Positions 9,887 to 19,740 of a stretch of DNA of 64,000 nucleotides are shown here, in pieces. The notes beneath the pieces were generated by a model that saw only the letters and a program-made list of their open reading frames with translations, did not search any database and was not told the DNA's origin. The DNA lies in the NCBI GenBank assembly GCA_014529385.2, contig CM043971.1:29717709-29781708 (forward strand). The letters run 5' to 3'. This DNA comes from Adiantum capillus-veneris (Eukaryota > Streptophyta > Polypodiopsida > Polypodiales > Pteridaceae). A program made the position numbers and the translations under genes. Each line of letters starts with the position of its first letter. Position 1 is the first letter of the stretch.

Positions 9887-11011
9887 ATGTTGTTTCGCCA
9901 GGGGTCTCAGTGCAATCTGAGCCTACAAGTGATAGCTTTACTTTTCCAGTCTAGCTCATCTTTCCCTGATGACACCACGGCTACCATGCCTACCCCAATG
10001 ATGGGCATGCCAAGAAACACACCATGGACCTCATTTGGTAGTAAAGCACCACTACATGGTAGCTCAATGCCTGCAACAGTACCTACAAGTGTGTACCAAT
10101 CGTATATACCTATAGGTCCTTGTACTCATGTAGTCCCTACCCCTCCCATTGTTTCAACTACCTATGCTCCACAACCACAACACCCAAGATCTTATTTCCA
10201 TGGGACCATACCGGCTAGCATTAGCATGTCACATCCGACGTTTGCTATGCTTAAGGCCACACATATGAACTTTGGACCGCCACATGGCACAACACTATAC
10301 CAAACGTGGAACCCAAGGGCTTCCTATGCGCCAAGCCCAATGCCAATACCTACTCCACATGTAGTCTCTGGAGCACCTCCACCCACAGTTCCTGCTCACT
10401 TAGGTGACTTGGCAAAATTTGCTCAAGCTATCGGTCGATCTATTGCCGAGAATATGCATAACATGCCTGATAGAGAACCTAGAAGTAAGGCAATACAAAT
10501 AGCCAAGCTCACACAAAAAATTAGTGGAGACGGGGATGTGAGAAAGCATATCAAAGTGTTTGAACAAATATGTGATTCTCTAGGAGAACACAAAGACCTG
10601 CATAAGAGTAATGCTTTAAGCCTAACCTTAAGTGGGAAGGTAGGGGATTGGTATAGAGCCCTAAGGGTGGAAGAAAAAATGATTTACCCTACTCTTAGGA
10701 GACTGTTATTGAAAGAATACATACGAGAGGGAGTGCTTTGGGGTGTAGCCTCTCAGCTCCAGAAAGCCCAACGAGAGGAAGGAGAGTCGGTGAGAGAGTT
10801 TATTAGTCACTTGAAGCATTTGAATTCTCGTTGTAATCCAAATGAGCGCTTCCATAAGAATCAATTGCTTGATAGATTCATTAGGGGATTACGACATGAG
10901 GATATCTACAATGGCCTAGTCATTAGAGATATCACCACTTGGGAAGCAGTCACCACCAATGCAATCCAATTGGAGGATAATTTAATGATTCAAGGAGAGA
11001 GTGTCTATTGA
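9887..11011 (+). CDS. Gag core protein (unit 2)
   Basis: The 374-codon ORF has a Pro/Thr/His-rich first half (residues 1-190), followed by a Retrotrans_gag-type core from about residue 205. Landmarks are H-I-K-V-F-E-Q-I-C, G-D-W-Y-R-A-L, R-R-L-L-L-K-E-Y, E-G-E-S-V-R-E-F, and L-L-D-R-F-I-R-G-L-R. This is the capsid-like part of Gag. The start is uncertain because the Met is followed by poorly conserved sequence. The ORF ends 10 bases into the overlapping knuckle ORF, consistent with a frameshift. Confidence 0.7.
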   Translation: MLFRQGSQCNLSLQVIALLFQSSSSFPDDTTATMPTPMMGMPRNTPWTSFGSKAPLHGSSMPATVPTSVYQSYIPIGPCTHVVPTPPIVSTTYAPQPQHPRSYFHGTIPASISMSHPTFAMLKATHMNFGPPHGTTLYQTWNPRASYAPSPMPIPTPHVVSGAPPPTVPAHLGDLAKFAQAIGRSIAENMHNMPDREPRSKAIQIAKLTQKISGDGDVRKHIKVFEQICDSLGEHKDLHKSNALSLTLSGKVGDWYRALRVEEKMIYPTLRRLLLKEYIREGVLWGVASQLQKAQREEGESVREFISHLKHLNSRCNPNERFHKNQLLDRFIRGLRHEDIYNGLVIRDITTWEAVTTNAIQLEDNLMIQGESVY

Positions 11012-11240
11012 GCCTAAATCTATTAGCTCGCAAGCATCGGAGCATCAGCCAATGACCCTAAAGCCTATTGCTAAGGAGCCAAAGATATCTGAGATGACTT
11101 TAGTAGATCTCACCAAGGCCATTCAAGAGAGTCTTAGAGACAATCGTGTTCCACAAAACAATCATATGTATCCAAGAAGGGAGCGACAATGGTGCTCAGT
11201 ATGCTATAGACCGCATAGTACCAGTGAATTCCCTACTTTT
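11001..11240 (+). pseudogene. Gag knuckle region, 5' fragment truncated by copia insertion
   Basis: An ~80-codon fragment ends in C-S-V-C-Y-R-P-H-S-T-S-E-F-P-T-F, a zinc-knuckle-like C-x2-C-x3-H in which the last Cys is replaced by Phe. The copia element begins directly after it at 11241. The frame resumes at 16533 on the far side. Confidence 0.65.
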
Positions 11241-11487
11241 TGATGGGGAGGAGCCGGGAGCACAACGAAAGAAGAATACGCACGCACACACCACCATAGC
11301 CACACACAGGTTGAAGGGGGAGAGCCAACATACTGTATGTCTCCTTTCTTTCTTCTCTTATCTTATGCACTAAGACACAATACACATCGTACTTAGTGTT
11401 AGTGGCTCACACAAGTGTATAGCTGTACACTTAGGGTTAGCAGCAGTTAGTGATGGGCGGTCGGCCACATGGCCATTAAACCTAACA
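11241..11487 (-). repeat. Copia 3' LTR
   Basis: This 247-bp LTR is tgatgggg...cctaaca on the plus strand, the mate of 16281-16527, with TSD ctttt immediately outside at 11236-11240. Confidence 0.95.
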
Positions 11488-11500
11488 TTCTCCCACTTGA
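11488..11500 (-). promoter_or_regulatory. Copia polypurine tract
   Basis: Plus strand ttctcccacttga reads tcaagtgggagaa on the element strand, directly 5' of the 3' LTR. This is the usual plus-strand primer of plant copia elements. Confidence 0.85.
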
Positions 11501-11542
11501 TGGCCAATGTGGGAGACTATAAAAATGGAAGAGCACCACTCT

Positions 11543-12775
11543 TCACCCACTGCCCATCAACTTACGACAGTGTTGAAAGTGATGGCTGGAGAGACTCTTA
11601 GTGAGTGCATCCGCTGTGTTCTTTGATGTAGGAATCTTCACTAAATCAAGGCTATTGTTTGCCAGGCATTCACAGCTGAAGTGATAGCGCACATCAATGT
11701 GTTTTGTTCTGGAATGAAACACTGGATTGTTAGCCAAGGCAATAGCACTTTGATTGTCACAATGAAGAACTAGTGTACACTGCTCCAATCCAAGATCTTT
11801 CACTAGGCGAGCAAGCCAAATAGCTTCTTTGCATGCTTCACTCAATGCAACATACTCTGCCTCTGTGGTAGAAATGGATGTACAATCTTGAAGAACATAT
11901 CTCCAAGATTTCAAATATGCAGGCAATGGAGTACTCAAGGCCTTTCCCTTCTGCATGTTGAAATGATCAAGAACCTTGTGCACATACTCTTTTTGAGAAA
12001 GGTACAACAACCTCTTCTTACGATCACGAGTAATGCGCATACCCAAAATGTGATTGGCTTCACCCAAATCTTTCATGTCGAATTGACTTTTCAGCTTGGT
12101 TTTCAAGTCAGCAATGTCCTTCTTAGAATGACCAGCAATAAGCATGTCATCTACATAAAGGATAAGCATAATAAGCTGTCCAGTTGGTTGTCTTTTCATG
12201 TAAAGACATGGATCCTCATTACTGCGCTTATAGCCTAGGGAACGCATAAATACATCAAACTTTTGATACCATTGTCTGGATGATTGCTTCAAGCCATAGA
12301 GACTTTTCAGAAGCTTACAGACCAAATGTTCCTTGCCCTTGAGCACAAACCCTTCAGGTTGTTGCATATAAATCTCTTCCTCAAGATCACCATGTAAGAA
12401 AGCTGTAATGACATCCATTTGATCAAGCTCCATATCTTCGGTGGCAACCAAAGCAAGCAACATTCTTAGTGTCGTCATCTTGACCACTGGAGAAAAGATT
12501 TCCTGGAAATCTACACCATATTCTTGCTTGAAACCTTTGGCCACTAAACGAGCTTTGTAATTCTCAACATTGGATGCAATCTTCTTCTTGTAAACCCATT
12601 TACAAAGCAAAGCTTTCCTACCTTTTGGCAATGGAACAAGTTCCCATGTTTTGTTCTTTGCAATACTGGATAGCTCCCTCTTCATAGCATGTTCCCACTG
12701 AACCTTATCATTGGCTAGCATAGCCTCTTTGTAACAAGAAGGCTCACCACTATCTGTCAGCAACACAAGGTCCAC
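11543..12775 (-). pseudogene. Copia reverse transcriptase and RNase H, internally deleted
   Basis: The 410 codons cover the RT core: W-E-L-V-P-L-P-K-G near the start, D-V-I-T-A-F-L-H-G-D-L (motif A), E-I-Y-M-Q-Q-P-E-G-F, and the catalytic Y-V-D-D-M-L-I-A-G. The end of copia RNase H follows (S-T-T-E-A-E-Y-V-A-L, H-C-D-N-Q-S-A-I, T-K-H-I-D-V-R-Y-H-F, K-N-T-A-D-A-L-T-K). Between L-S-T-P-L-P-A-Y and L-Q-D-C-T-S-I-S the chain is fused in frame, where copia elements normally carry roughly 120 more residues. The RT connection and the first half of RNase H, including its first catalytic Asp, are therefore missing. The frame continues from the upstream integrase, with a stop at 12875. Confidence 0.9.
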
Positions 12776-12874
12776 ACCTAGAACAAACCGTTCTGGCGGA
12801 TGTGAGACTCTTTGAGATCTCCTCGACTGATCAAAGCTTGTACTAGCCTGTGTAGTAATTGGCTCTGGAGCTAT

Positions 12875-13312
12875 CTATGCAGGAGGTGATACATCGGAAA
12901 ACGTCACTTTCTGGAATTCAACCTCTTTTGTTGGCTGCCTATGCATCTTGGTCTCATTGAAGACAACATCACTGCTACGGATTACTGATCGACTTTCCAG
13001 ATCCCATAAACGATAGCCAAATTGACCATCTACACCATAGCCAATAAAGATGCATTTCCTGGACTTAGGGTCAAGCTTAGCACACAACTCCTTGGGTACA
13101 TGTGCATAAGCTTCGCAGCCAAATGTACGGAGTTTTTCATAAGACAACTTATGTCCTGACCATAACTCCAAAGGTACACGAAACTGTAATGAAGCATGTG
13201 GTGATCTATTGATCAAATACATAGCAGTGTATAATGCTTCAGCCCAAAACGCTTGCAGTAAATTAGCATGTGATAGCATAGACATAATCCTCTCTTGGAT
13301 GGTCCTATTCAT
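12875..13312 (-). pseudogene. Copia integrase, C-terminal part
   Basis: This continues the integrase in the same frame after a TGA stop. It begins M-N-R-T-I-Q-E-R-I, which follows the catalytic Glu of the preceding segment. Then come A-E-A-L-Y-T-A-M-Y-L-I-N-R-S-P and T-F-G-C-E-A-Y-A-H-V-P and C-I-F-I-G-Y, the standard copia integrase C-terminal landmarks. It ends at a TAG at 12875. The same frame then runs through S-F-D-Q-S-R-R-S-Q-R into RT, so the stop is a nonsense mutation in one polyprotein. Confidence 0.9.
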
Positions 13313-14200
13313 TCATTCGGAAACACCATTTTGTCCAGGGGTATAAGGAGCTGTAAACTCGCGCTTAATTCCCCTACTTGAACAGAAGTTCGCAAACTCT
13401 TTGGAGACATATTCTCCACCATTGTCTGAGCGTAAAGCTTTCAACTTATGTTCAGACTGAGTTTCCACACTAGATAAGAACTTTTTGAAACAAGAAAAAG
13501 TCTCATCTTTAGACTTCATGGCATAAACCCAAACATGTCGTGTTGCATCGTCAATGAATGTAACATAATAAGACACACCACCATGGGACTTAGAAGGCAT
13601 AGGCCCACATAAATCACTATGCACAAGCTCTAAGGGCTTTCTTTCTTTGTCAAAAGACTGTGTACGATGTGCTCGTGTTTGCTTACCATATTGACAGTGT
13701 TCACAAAAGGGAAAATCAGAAAATGATAAAGACGGTAAGTAGCCCAAACGAGAAAGAGTTTCCATTCCCTTCTTTGACATATGACCTAACCGGCTATGCC
13801 ACAAAGCAACAGTTGGCAGCTCGGTTACAGAAATAACATTGTTCTTGTTAGATACATAAAGAGGATAATGTGTACCAACTTTAGAACCATGGGCTAAAAT
13901 AAGATGACCTTTCGCAATACGCCAAGACTGCTGATGAAAAGTGACTTTGTAACCCAAGTCATCAAGACGTCCAACCGAAATCAAATTTCGTGTCAAAGCT
14001 GGAACATGACGCACATTATGTATGGTAAACCTCACCCCATTTGCCATAACCATAGCAATATCACCTATGCCCACAATGTCACAAGAGTAGTTGTCACCTA
14101 GCGTAACAGTGCCAATGGTTTCCTCATCTGTAGTAAACCAATGCTTATGAGGTGTGACATGCAATGAAGCGCCCGAATCAAGAATCCATGTATGGGACAC
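13313..14200 (-). pseudogene. Copia protease and integrase core
   Basis: It starts with W-I-L-D-S-G-A-S-L-H-V (retropepsin D-S-G at about residues 8-10). The pre-integrase zinc module follows at about residues 135-175 (L-W-H-S-R-L-G-H-M, then C-E-H-C-Q-Y-G-K). The integrase core has its three acidic residues in H-S-D-L-C-G, R-S-D-N-G-G-E-Y and G-Q-N-G-V-S-E. The stop comes immediately after that Glu, where an Arg codon is expected. The protease is in a different frame from gag, so there is a 1-base frameshift at about 14195-14205. Confidence 0.9.
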
Positions 14201-15198
14201 TTACCACTAACAAGTAGCTCTGCTGGCATAGAACTCTGCAAAGATAGAGTTTCTTGTGCATCATAAAATACATCATTATTTTCAGTCAACATATTGATGT
14301 CTTGTGCATCACAATCATCTTGCACTATGTTCAGTTCTTCAATCTTAACCGAACTCTTTGGTTTCTCCTCTTTATCATCATTGTCTTTGCCCTTGCCTTT
14401 ACCTTTGTCACGCTTCCAAGCATAACAATCCTTCTTTATGTGACCAAACCTATCACAATAATGGCATTGAACATTGCGAAGACCAGGAGACTTTGATCTA
14501 CCCTTTGAAGCATCTCTATTGCCCTCTTTCTTGGATTCACGATTCCAAGAACGACCTTTACGCTGTTTTCCATCCTTTTGCATATAATGAGCTTCGCCAT
14601 GATGCGAGCTATCCATAGCCTTGCGACGCATTTCCTCTGACAAAAGAGAACTAGTGACATCAATGTACACTAGCATACCATTAGGAGTAGAGTTACTGAT
14701 AGCTGTGCAAAAGATATCCCATGAGGGTGGCAACTAACAAAGTAAGAAGATTGCTTTCATCTCGTCATCAATATTGATCCGTTGTGCACGAATCTGGGCA
14801 AATAGAGAATCAAAGTCATTAATATGACTAGCAACACTGGTTGACTCCTTAATGCGAAGGTTAAACAGTTTTCGCATCATGAAAACCTTATTACTTGCCG
14901 TATCCTTCTCATAAGTGTTGCATAACTTTTGCCATAAAGCATAGGCAGATTCACATTCTAGCATTGAAAAGTACACTGACTCAGCAAGGTGCAATCTAAT
15001 AGTAGATCTGCATAGCTCATCAAGCTCCTCCCATTGAAATTGAGTCAAATTCATCTCTTCAATTTGTGTCGCATAAATAATAGGCAATTTCTGTTTCTTT
15101 TGGACAAGCACATCTTGCATCTGATTCTTCCAAAGCTGAAAATTAGTGCCATCAAACTTCTTTATGTCATAAATGTCACGGTCTTTGCTAGTAGACAT
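14201..15198 (-). pseudogene. Copia Gag with zinc knuckle
   Basis: The start at 15198 gives M-S-T-S-K-D-R-D and then K-F-D-G-T-N-F-Q-L-W-K, the standard start of copia Gag (UBN2-type). L-W-Q-K-L-C-N-T-Y-E-K and F-N-L-R-I-K-E follow. A TAG at 14734 interrupts A-I-F-L-L-C / L-P-P-S-W in frame. Downstream, C-H-Y-C-D-R-F-G-H-I-K-K-D-C (C-x2-C-x4-H-x4-C) is the RNA-binding knuckle, after a basic stretch. The frame is lost near 14200, where the protease begins in another frame. Confidence 0.9.
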
Positions 15199-16266
15199 GG
15201 TGACAAAACTACCAAAAAATTTTGGGAAAATTTTGGCAGAGTCTCCTTTGTATTTGGGACTATGTCAACCAAAATACGAGACAAAATGACCAAGTATGTC
15301 ACTCACAAAGCATAGAAGAGAGCAATGCCTCTCAAAAGCACACTGTATAGAGACCAACTGAGGCGCATAAACAGTCAAACTAACCATAGACCGCCAACTT
15401 GGCTTCAAAAGCACCTATACCACTCTATACATATCCTATGGCGAGGCCTCGTAAGGGATGCTCCAGCTACCTGTATCACCGAAGGTATCTCCACATTTGA
15501 GAATACCCCAGCTCAATGAAACCTCATGCTATCGACCCTGAACAACGTAGGTTATGCAACAAAAAATGTATAGCCAAGTCTCAGAAATGGCTATCTTCCA
15601 TACCAAGTCTCAAAAATGGCCGGGGCTGCCGTACTAGCCAAAATATGGCTCCACAAAAGCGTACAATGGCAGTATCCACAAAGACGTACAAGTCTGTCAA
15701 GACGCTCAAACAGGCATCAAAAGCATGTGCCTGAAACTAAACATCCCTCCGGGGAGTCAATTTGCTGTCAAAAGAGCTCAAACACTGTCAAAAGTGTCAA
15801 CATATGCATGTACGCATAAACAGCTGCTCCCACTGGAACCATAATATCGCAAGCGCTAAAACCTGTAGCCTGTACCTGTACCTGTACCTGTAGTCGAAGA
15901 AGACAATGCTGTTAAGCTCCCACTCTATGTGTGTGTATGAGGCCACTCCGAAGGAGGCTACACACTCCCAAATGAGCCGTGGGCTCTCGTAGATGGAAGA
16001 GACTGCAACAAAGGTACCTGTAACTGGCTATGGAAGCACTACAACACAAATTACCACAAGACGGCTGAAAATTTCAGCTCTTGAATCGTAGCTCGAATGG
16101 GGTTTCTGATGGCTTGAATGGCTCCGAGAGGGGGGTAAAACCTCAGGACGCACAGGACGCCTGGTGGAAACGCTCTCGGGAAGCTGAACTTGCCAATGGC
16201 AAAATCGGAATCCTGTTTGCACTCTTGAAAGTGCGCGCACGTGGAAACGATTTCGGGAATGGAACC
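15199..16266 (-). other. Long copia leader
   Basis: About 1.07 kb separates the primer site from the gag ATG, far longer than is common in plant copia elements. Plus-strand ORFs here have no recognisable product. The tripled phrase acctgtacctgtacctgtag lies near 15875-15893. It may contain captured sequence or an insertion, but I recognise nothing specific. Confidence 0.6.
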
Positions 16267-16278
16267 GCTCTGATACCA
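16267..16278 (-). promoter_or_regulatory. Copia primer-binding site (initiator tRNA-Met)
   Basis: Plus strand gctctgatacca reads TGGTATCAGAGC on the element strand, complementary to the 3' end of plant initiator tRNA-Met. It lies two bases inside the 5' LTR. Confidence 0.95.
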
Positions 16279-16280
16279 GA

Positions 16281-16527
16281 TGATGGGGAGGAGCTAGGAG
16301 CACAACGGAGGACGAATATGCACGCACACACCACCATAGCCACAAACAGGTTGAAGGGGGAGAGCCAACGTACTATATGCCCCCTTTCTTTCTTCTCTTA
16401 TCTTATGCACTAAGGCACAATACACATTGTACTTATTGTTAGTGGCTCACACAAGTGTATAGATATACACTTAGGGTTAGCGGCAGTTAGTGATGGGCGG
16501 TCGGCCACATGGCCATTAAAACTAACA
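16281..16527 (-). repeat. Copia 5' LTR
   Basis: This 247-bp mate of 11241-11487 starts tgatgggg and ends ctaaca on the plus strand, with TSD ctttt at 16528-16532. On the element strand it begins TGTTAG. Confidence 0.95.
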
Positions 16528-16532
16528 CTTTT

Positions 16533-17432
16533 AGAGTAAAATTCAATGGAAACTGCAATGCCTATGGGAGGTATGGTCATCAAGCTAAGGATTGCATAGT
16601 ATTTAAGTGCGCGATGGCCAATAGACCAACCTTAGCATGGACAGACACACCTTGAGTGCTTGCATTGATGCCGGCCCCACCTCTTGAACAAACATCACAA
16701 CACATGGTCCCTAGGGCCCAAAATGTTGTTCAAACAACACCCTTACCACCTCCAGTGCTAGGACCGCAACCACCACATCCAAGAATCACTTCTCTGAATC
16801 AAGTGGGTTGTGAGTCATCTAATGCTTGTTTGGAAGGCTGTGAGGAAGATAAAGACCCTAATATTGCCTATGGGATGGATGCACTTGAAGAAAGCCCACA
16901 ATACTACATGGAGGACTATTGGGGACAAGTCAAACCTATCTATCAAGTAGCTGCTCTTGCTGCAAGAGGCCAAAATATCAATTACACTGCTAAGAGACCA
17001 CCTCTTCAATGCTATGAGTGTGGAGGTCCATATCGTGTGGCCGAGTGTCCTATTAGGCTACAAAAGAATGCCACACTAATGCAAACCAATCAAGCAAGCA
17101 CGTCTACAATGCCGATACTCATGTGTAATCGATGTGGCATAGATCATTTGATTGCCCAATGTCCAAATAATCCAAATGCACCGAAGATCACGCCATTAAA
17201 CTTGATTGAGGTTATCGAGGAGCCATCACAAAGTACACTTGTGGTACCAATAAACGTACTCACACGATCGATGCTCCAAAAACAAAATTACATTCTTGAG
17301 GAAAGAGACACGGCATCAATTGCCCAATCTAAAAAAAAAAAGAAAACACAAAGGAAGAGATCACAAAAAACAGCGAAGTCAGACCCCAGTTCAAAGACCA
17401 ACATAGGACTGGTGACGACCCCATATATATGA
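16533..17432 (+). pseudogene. Gag knuckle region, 3' fragment after copia insertion (unit 2)
   Basis: Directly after the TSD the frame resumes as F-N-G-N-C-N-A-Y-G-R-Y-G-H-Q-A-K-D-C, a zinc knuckle whose second Cys is Tyr. A stop precedes the next start at 16656. That ORF (258 codons) carries C-Y-E-C-G-G-P-Y-R-V-A-E-C at 17010-17048, with the His replaced by Tyr, and C-N-R-C-G-I-D-H-L-I-A-Q-C at 17124-17162, which keeps all four ligands. V-P-I-N-V-L-T-R follows, matching the T-R motif after the knuckles in unit 1. The tail is Lys-rich. Only one of the three knuckle-like motifs in this fragment is intact. Confidence 0.7.
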
Positions 17433-17526
17433 ATGACACTGAAGAGGATTCTGATTTAGGGGAAACCATGGAGACCAAAACGACCACTAAGATAGAAACC
17501 AAAAAGGAAGATCTTCATGAGCCACA

Positions 17527-18024
17527 ATGGCCAGGATCCAAGAAGAAGTAGGAACTTATCCAAACCCTACAGAGGAGATCGAGCGAGTCAAGCAAGTAAG
17601 GAGTTTGGTAGAAGATACCCAAAGGGATCTAGAACCAACACCTAGGCAGATCCAGATTACAGACACCATGTTCCCTATGCAACAACAACCTCACCAAGTC
17701 CATAGACCCTTAGCCATACCTAGTGTCATCCAAGAAGAAAGTGACTTAAAGTCATGGGAAAGTGGGTGTACTCACTTCTTGATGGAAAGAATGTTTATAG
17801 AGGGACTACCTGATCCTATCAAAGAAATGGAGATCCCATCTTTCCAACGTCAAGGGGCTGAAGCCCAAAAGGTGCCGTTAAACATTGCCAAATTGATGGA
17901 TTTCATGTCTTCAGAAGTTAGAACCACCATCATGTCCAAACTATATAAAGACCCTGAGCTAGTCTTAGCTCTTCGAGCCTTCCTCAATGGAGAACTAAAG
18001 TTTGGGCTACCACAATTTGCATAG
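17527..18024 (+). CDS. Unit 2 gag-protease linker ORF
   Basis: This 165-codon ORF has no recognised domain. The N-terminal half is charged and Gln-rich (E-E-I-E-R-V-K-Q-V). The C-terminal half has a regular helical pattern (A-K-L-M-D-F-M-S-S, then L-V-L-A-L-R-A-F-L). It lies between the knuckles and the protease remnant, like the linker of unit 1. It ends with TAG at 18022. Confidence 0.45.
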   Translation: MARIQEEVGTYPNPTEEIERVKQVRSLVEDTQRDLEPTPRQIQITDTMFPMQQQPHQVHRPLAIPSVIQEESDLKSWESGCTHFLMERMFIEGLPDPIKEMEIPSFQRQGAEAQKVPLNIAKLMDFMSSEVRTTIMSKLYKDPELVLALRAFLNGELKFGLPQFA

Positions 18025-18149
18025 ATGGATGGAGCTGGGGAGATGCCAATAGAGGAGGAACACTTAGATCCACAACCCAACCTAGATGAGAACCTTGTGG
18101 TAGAAATACATGTTAACAAGTTGGGACAATACTTTAGGGTGATGAATCC

Positions 18150-18490
18150 AATGCAACCATACCAATCACTACTAAGGGATTAACCGTGAAGGGAATCCTT
18201 GATGGTGGCGCTGGGGTTAGCATTGTGATTAAAAATTGCTGGGAAACATGGGAAGACCTCACCTTGCAACCGCAACCATAGTAGTGAAGATGGCCAATGG
18301 GTCTATTGTTAAACCTATTGGGATGCTAGAAGATCTCAAGATCAAGGTCTTTGGACATAAAAATAAGAATTACCTTTATTGTTATGGATTTCTCCAAGCA
18401 CACTATGGCATCTGAGATGATCTTAGGACATTGTTTCATGAGGGAAGCAAAAATGGTGCATGACTGCTCTAAAAACCATGTCTACTTGTA
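18150..18490 (+). pseudogene. Degenerate retropepsin (unit 2)
   Basis: G-I-L-D-G-G-A-G-V-S-I-V has its Asp codon at 18201-18203; it corresponds to I-L-D-S-G-A-G-V-S-I of unit 1, with the Ser of D-S-G changed to Gly. Downstream, in shifted frames, are I-G-M-L-E-D and then S-E-M-I-L-G-H-C-F-M-R-E, which matches the I-I-L-G-R-P-F region of unit 1. Frameshifts and the lost Ser suggest an inactive protease. Confidence 0.7.
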
Positions 18491-18512
18491 GTTCCAACAT
18501 TCTGTCATTCGA

Positions 18513-19371
18513 GTGCATCTTGTAACTAGTCGAGCACATCCCCTAGGAAACAGGTTTATAATTGATCATAGATCTGACACGATAGTTCACTCGGCCCCAT
18601 TGCAGTATTGTTACATGTGTAAAGCGGACACTGATGTTGGAAAAGATTCTCCTTATATGGATGTACTACCTGGGATGATTGAGTCGGACAATGTGGATTG
18701 GGTCCACCTAGCAGCAACCATAGACACTTGGGGAAACAGGGGGACGACCTGGGTAACACCTGAGGGGGATGAAATGCCTGTACCCTTAAATATGCTACAA
18801 GGAATGCATATAGCTTCTGACAAGACTCATCCTAATATAACAAAGAAAACATACAAGTGGGTCCCTAAAGGTTCTTTAGCGACCATAGCTAGTGCTAAAA
18901 GAAAGGAACCTGGTAAGAGACGTCCACTCACCCCAAGAAATGTAAAGAAACGTTGCGTTAAATTCCTAAAAAACTATTGGAAGCCCAAGGCTACTATGAA
19001 GGAAATGATCAAATCTGTGCTCTTACTTGTCACCTGGCCCATGTGATCCCAATCTTGTGGCTTCAAAACGAATTGAAGATTGCAAAAAGGAAAAAATCAC
19101 GAAATGGTACACACCCGCTCCAGAGCTAGTTTGGGTACCAAAGAAAGAACGATTTGTTCCACCTAGCTCAAGAACAGGGAAGTCAAATGAAGCTTCTTGC
19201 TCTTCATGTAGTTCCTATACGGAAATAGAAGCTTTGACAACCTCCACCCACCATTGTACATATCCATACAAACTACAAAGAGTTTGCACCTCCTGTTGTA
19301 AGTTCACCACCTACAACAACATTGCAAATAAAATAATGGGAGAGTACCTTACCACACTTGCAACTAGATGA
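18513..19371 (+). pseudogene. Unit 2 C-terminal region with the Q-G-Y-Y-x-G-N motif
   Basis: The ORF 18513-19046 includes Y-K-W-V-P-K-G-S (18858 onward). In a shifted frame, 18974-19015 reads L-L-E-A-Q-G-Y-Y-E-G-N-D-Q-I, nearly identical to the end of unit 1. A second ORF (19027-19371) has L-V-W-V-P-K-K-E-R. The shared motif shows that this is the homologue of the unit 1 C-terminal ORF, broken by at least one frameshift. No biochemical function is known to me. Confidence 0.6.
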
Positions 19372-19478
19372 AACGCATAGGGCGATCGAAAACTATTGGT
19401 TAAAGCCTTCACCCATAACAACTTGGAACAATTGGTTTCAAAAGGTGATGACATCTTTCCAAAAAGTATGATCTACCC

Positions 19479-19492
19479 AAGGAAGGGGGGAG
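19479..19492 (+). promoter_or_regulatory. Polypurine tract of unit 2
   Basis: aaggaaggggggag lies directly before TGTTTGCTGAC, as expected for the plus-strand primer next to a 3' LTR. Confidence 0.75.
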
Positions 19493-19740
19493 TGTTTGCT
19501 GACATCCATCATTCACTTGCTTCTCTCTGAACCTTCTTTCCCTGACCTCTCAATCACCAATCTTAGGGAATGTATATATAAAGCCTCATACTCACAAAAA
19601 AAAATATAGTAAAGAGCAAGAGCAATTAGCAAACGAGTGTGCGCAATAAAAGTCAAAACATTGACCCAGACCTACACATTCACATCCGGTACACTGAAAT
19701 AGAAACCTATGTCATCAAACAACTTTGATCCTCATCACTC
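19493..19740 (+). repeat. Probable 3' LTR of unit 2
   Basis: It starts TG after the purine tract, with a TATA-like tatatata at 19573-19580 and aataaaa at 19646. The right end is not defined, because no second LTR copy is visible in the window to align with. Confidence 0.5.

Larger units (their letters stand above)
11241..16527 (-). mobile_element. Ty1/copia retrotransposon, near complete but defective
   Basis: It is 5287 bp long, flanked by the direct 5-bp TSD ctttt (11236-11240 and 16528-16532), and ends in TG...CA LTRs of 247 bp each. On the minus strand the order is 5' LTR, tRNA-Met primer site, ~1.07-kb leader, gag with zinc knuckle, protease, integrase, RT, RNase H, polypurine tract, 3' LTR. 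Integrase before RT defines Ty1/copia. By eye the LTRs differ at about 18 of 247 positions (~93% identical), so the insertion is not very recent. It is inactive: stops at 14734, 13313 and 12875, a frameshift near 14200, and an in-frame deletion between RT and RNase H. It sits inside the zinc-knuckle region of unit 2. Confidence 0.95.
9100..19740 (+). mobile_element. Unit 2: gag-protease retroelement lacking pol, split by a copia element
   Basis: The order is an unknown ORF, a Gag core, zinc knuckles, a degenerate retropepsin, a C-terminal motif region, a purine tract and a probable 3' LTR. The copia element at 11241-16527 interrupts the knuckle region. Without it the unit is about 5.35 kb. 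No RT, RNase H or integrase motif belongs to the unit itself. It follows unit 1 after only ~130 bp and I see no LTR between them. They may be two elements, or one long element with two gag-protease modules. Confidence 0.65.

Noticed and set aside
15325-16413. Plus-strand ORFs within the copia leader and LTR
   Set aside because: They run antisense to the element, have no recognisable product, and one repeats in the other LTR (11146-11373).
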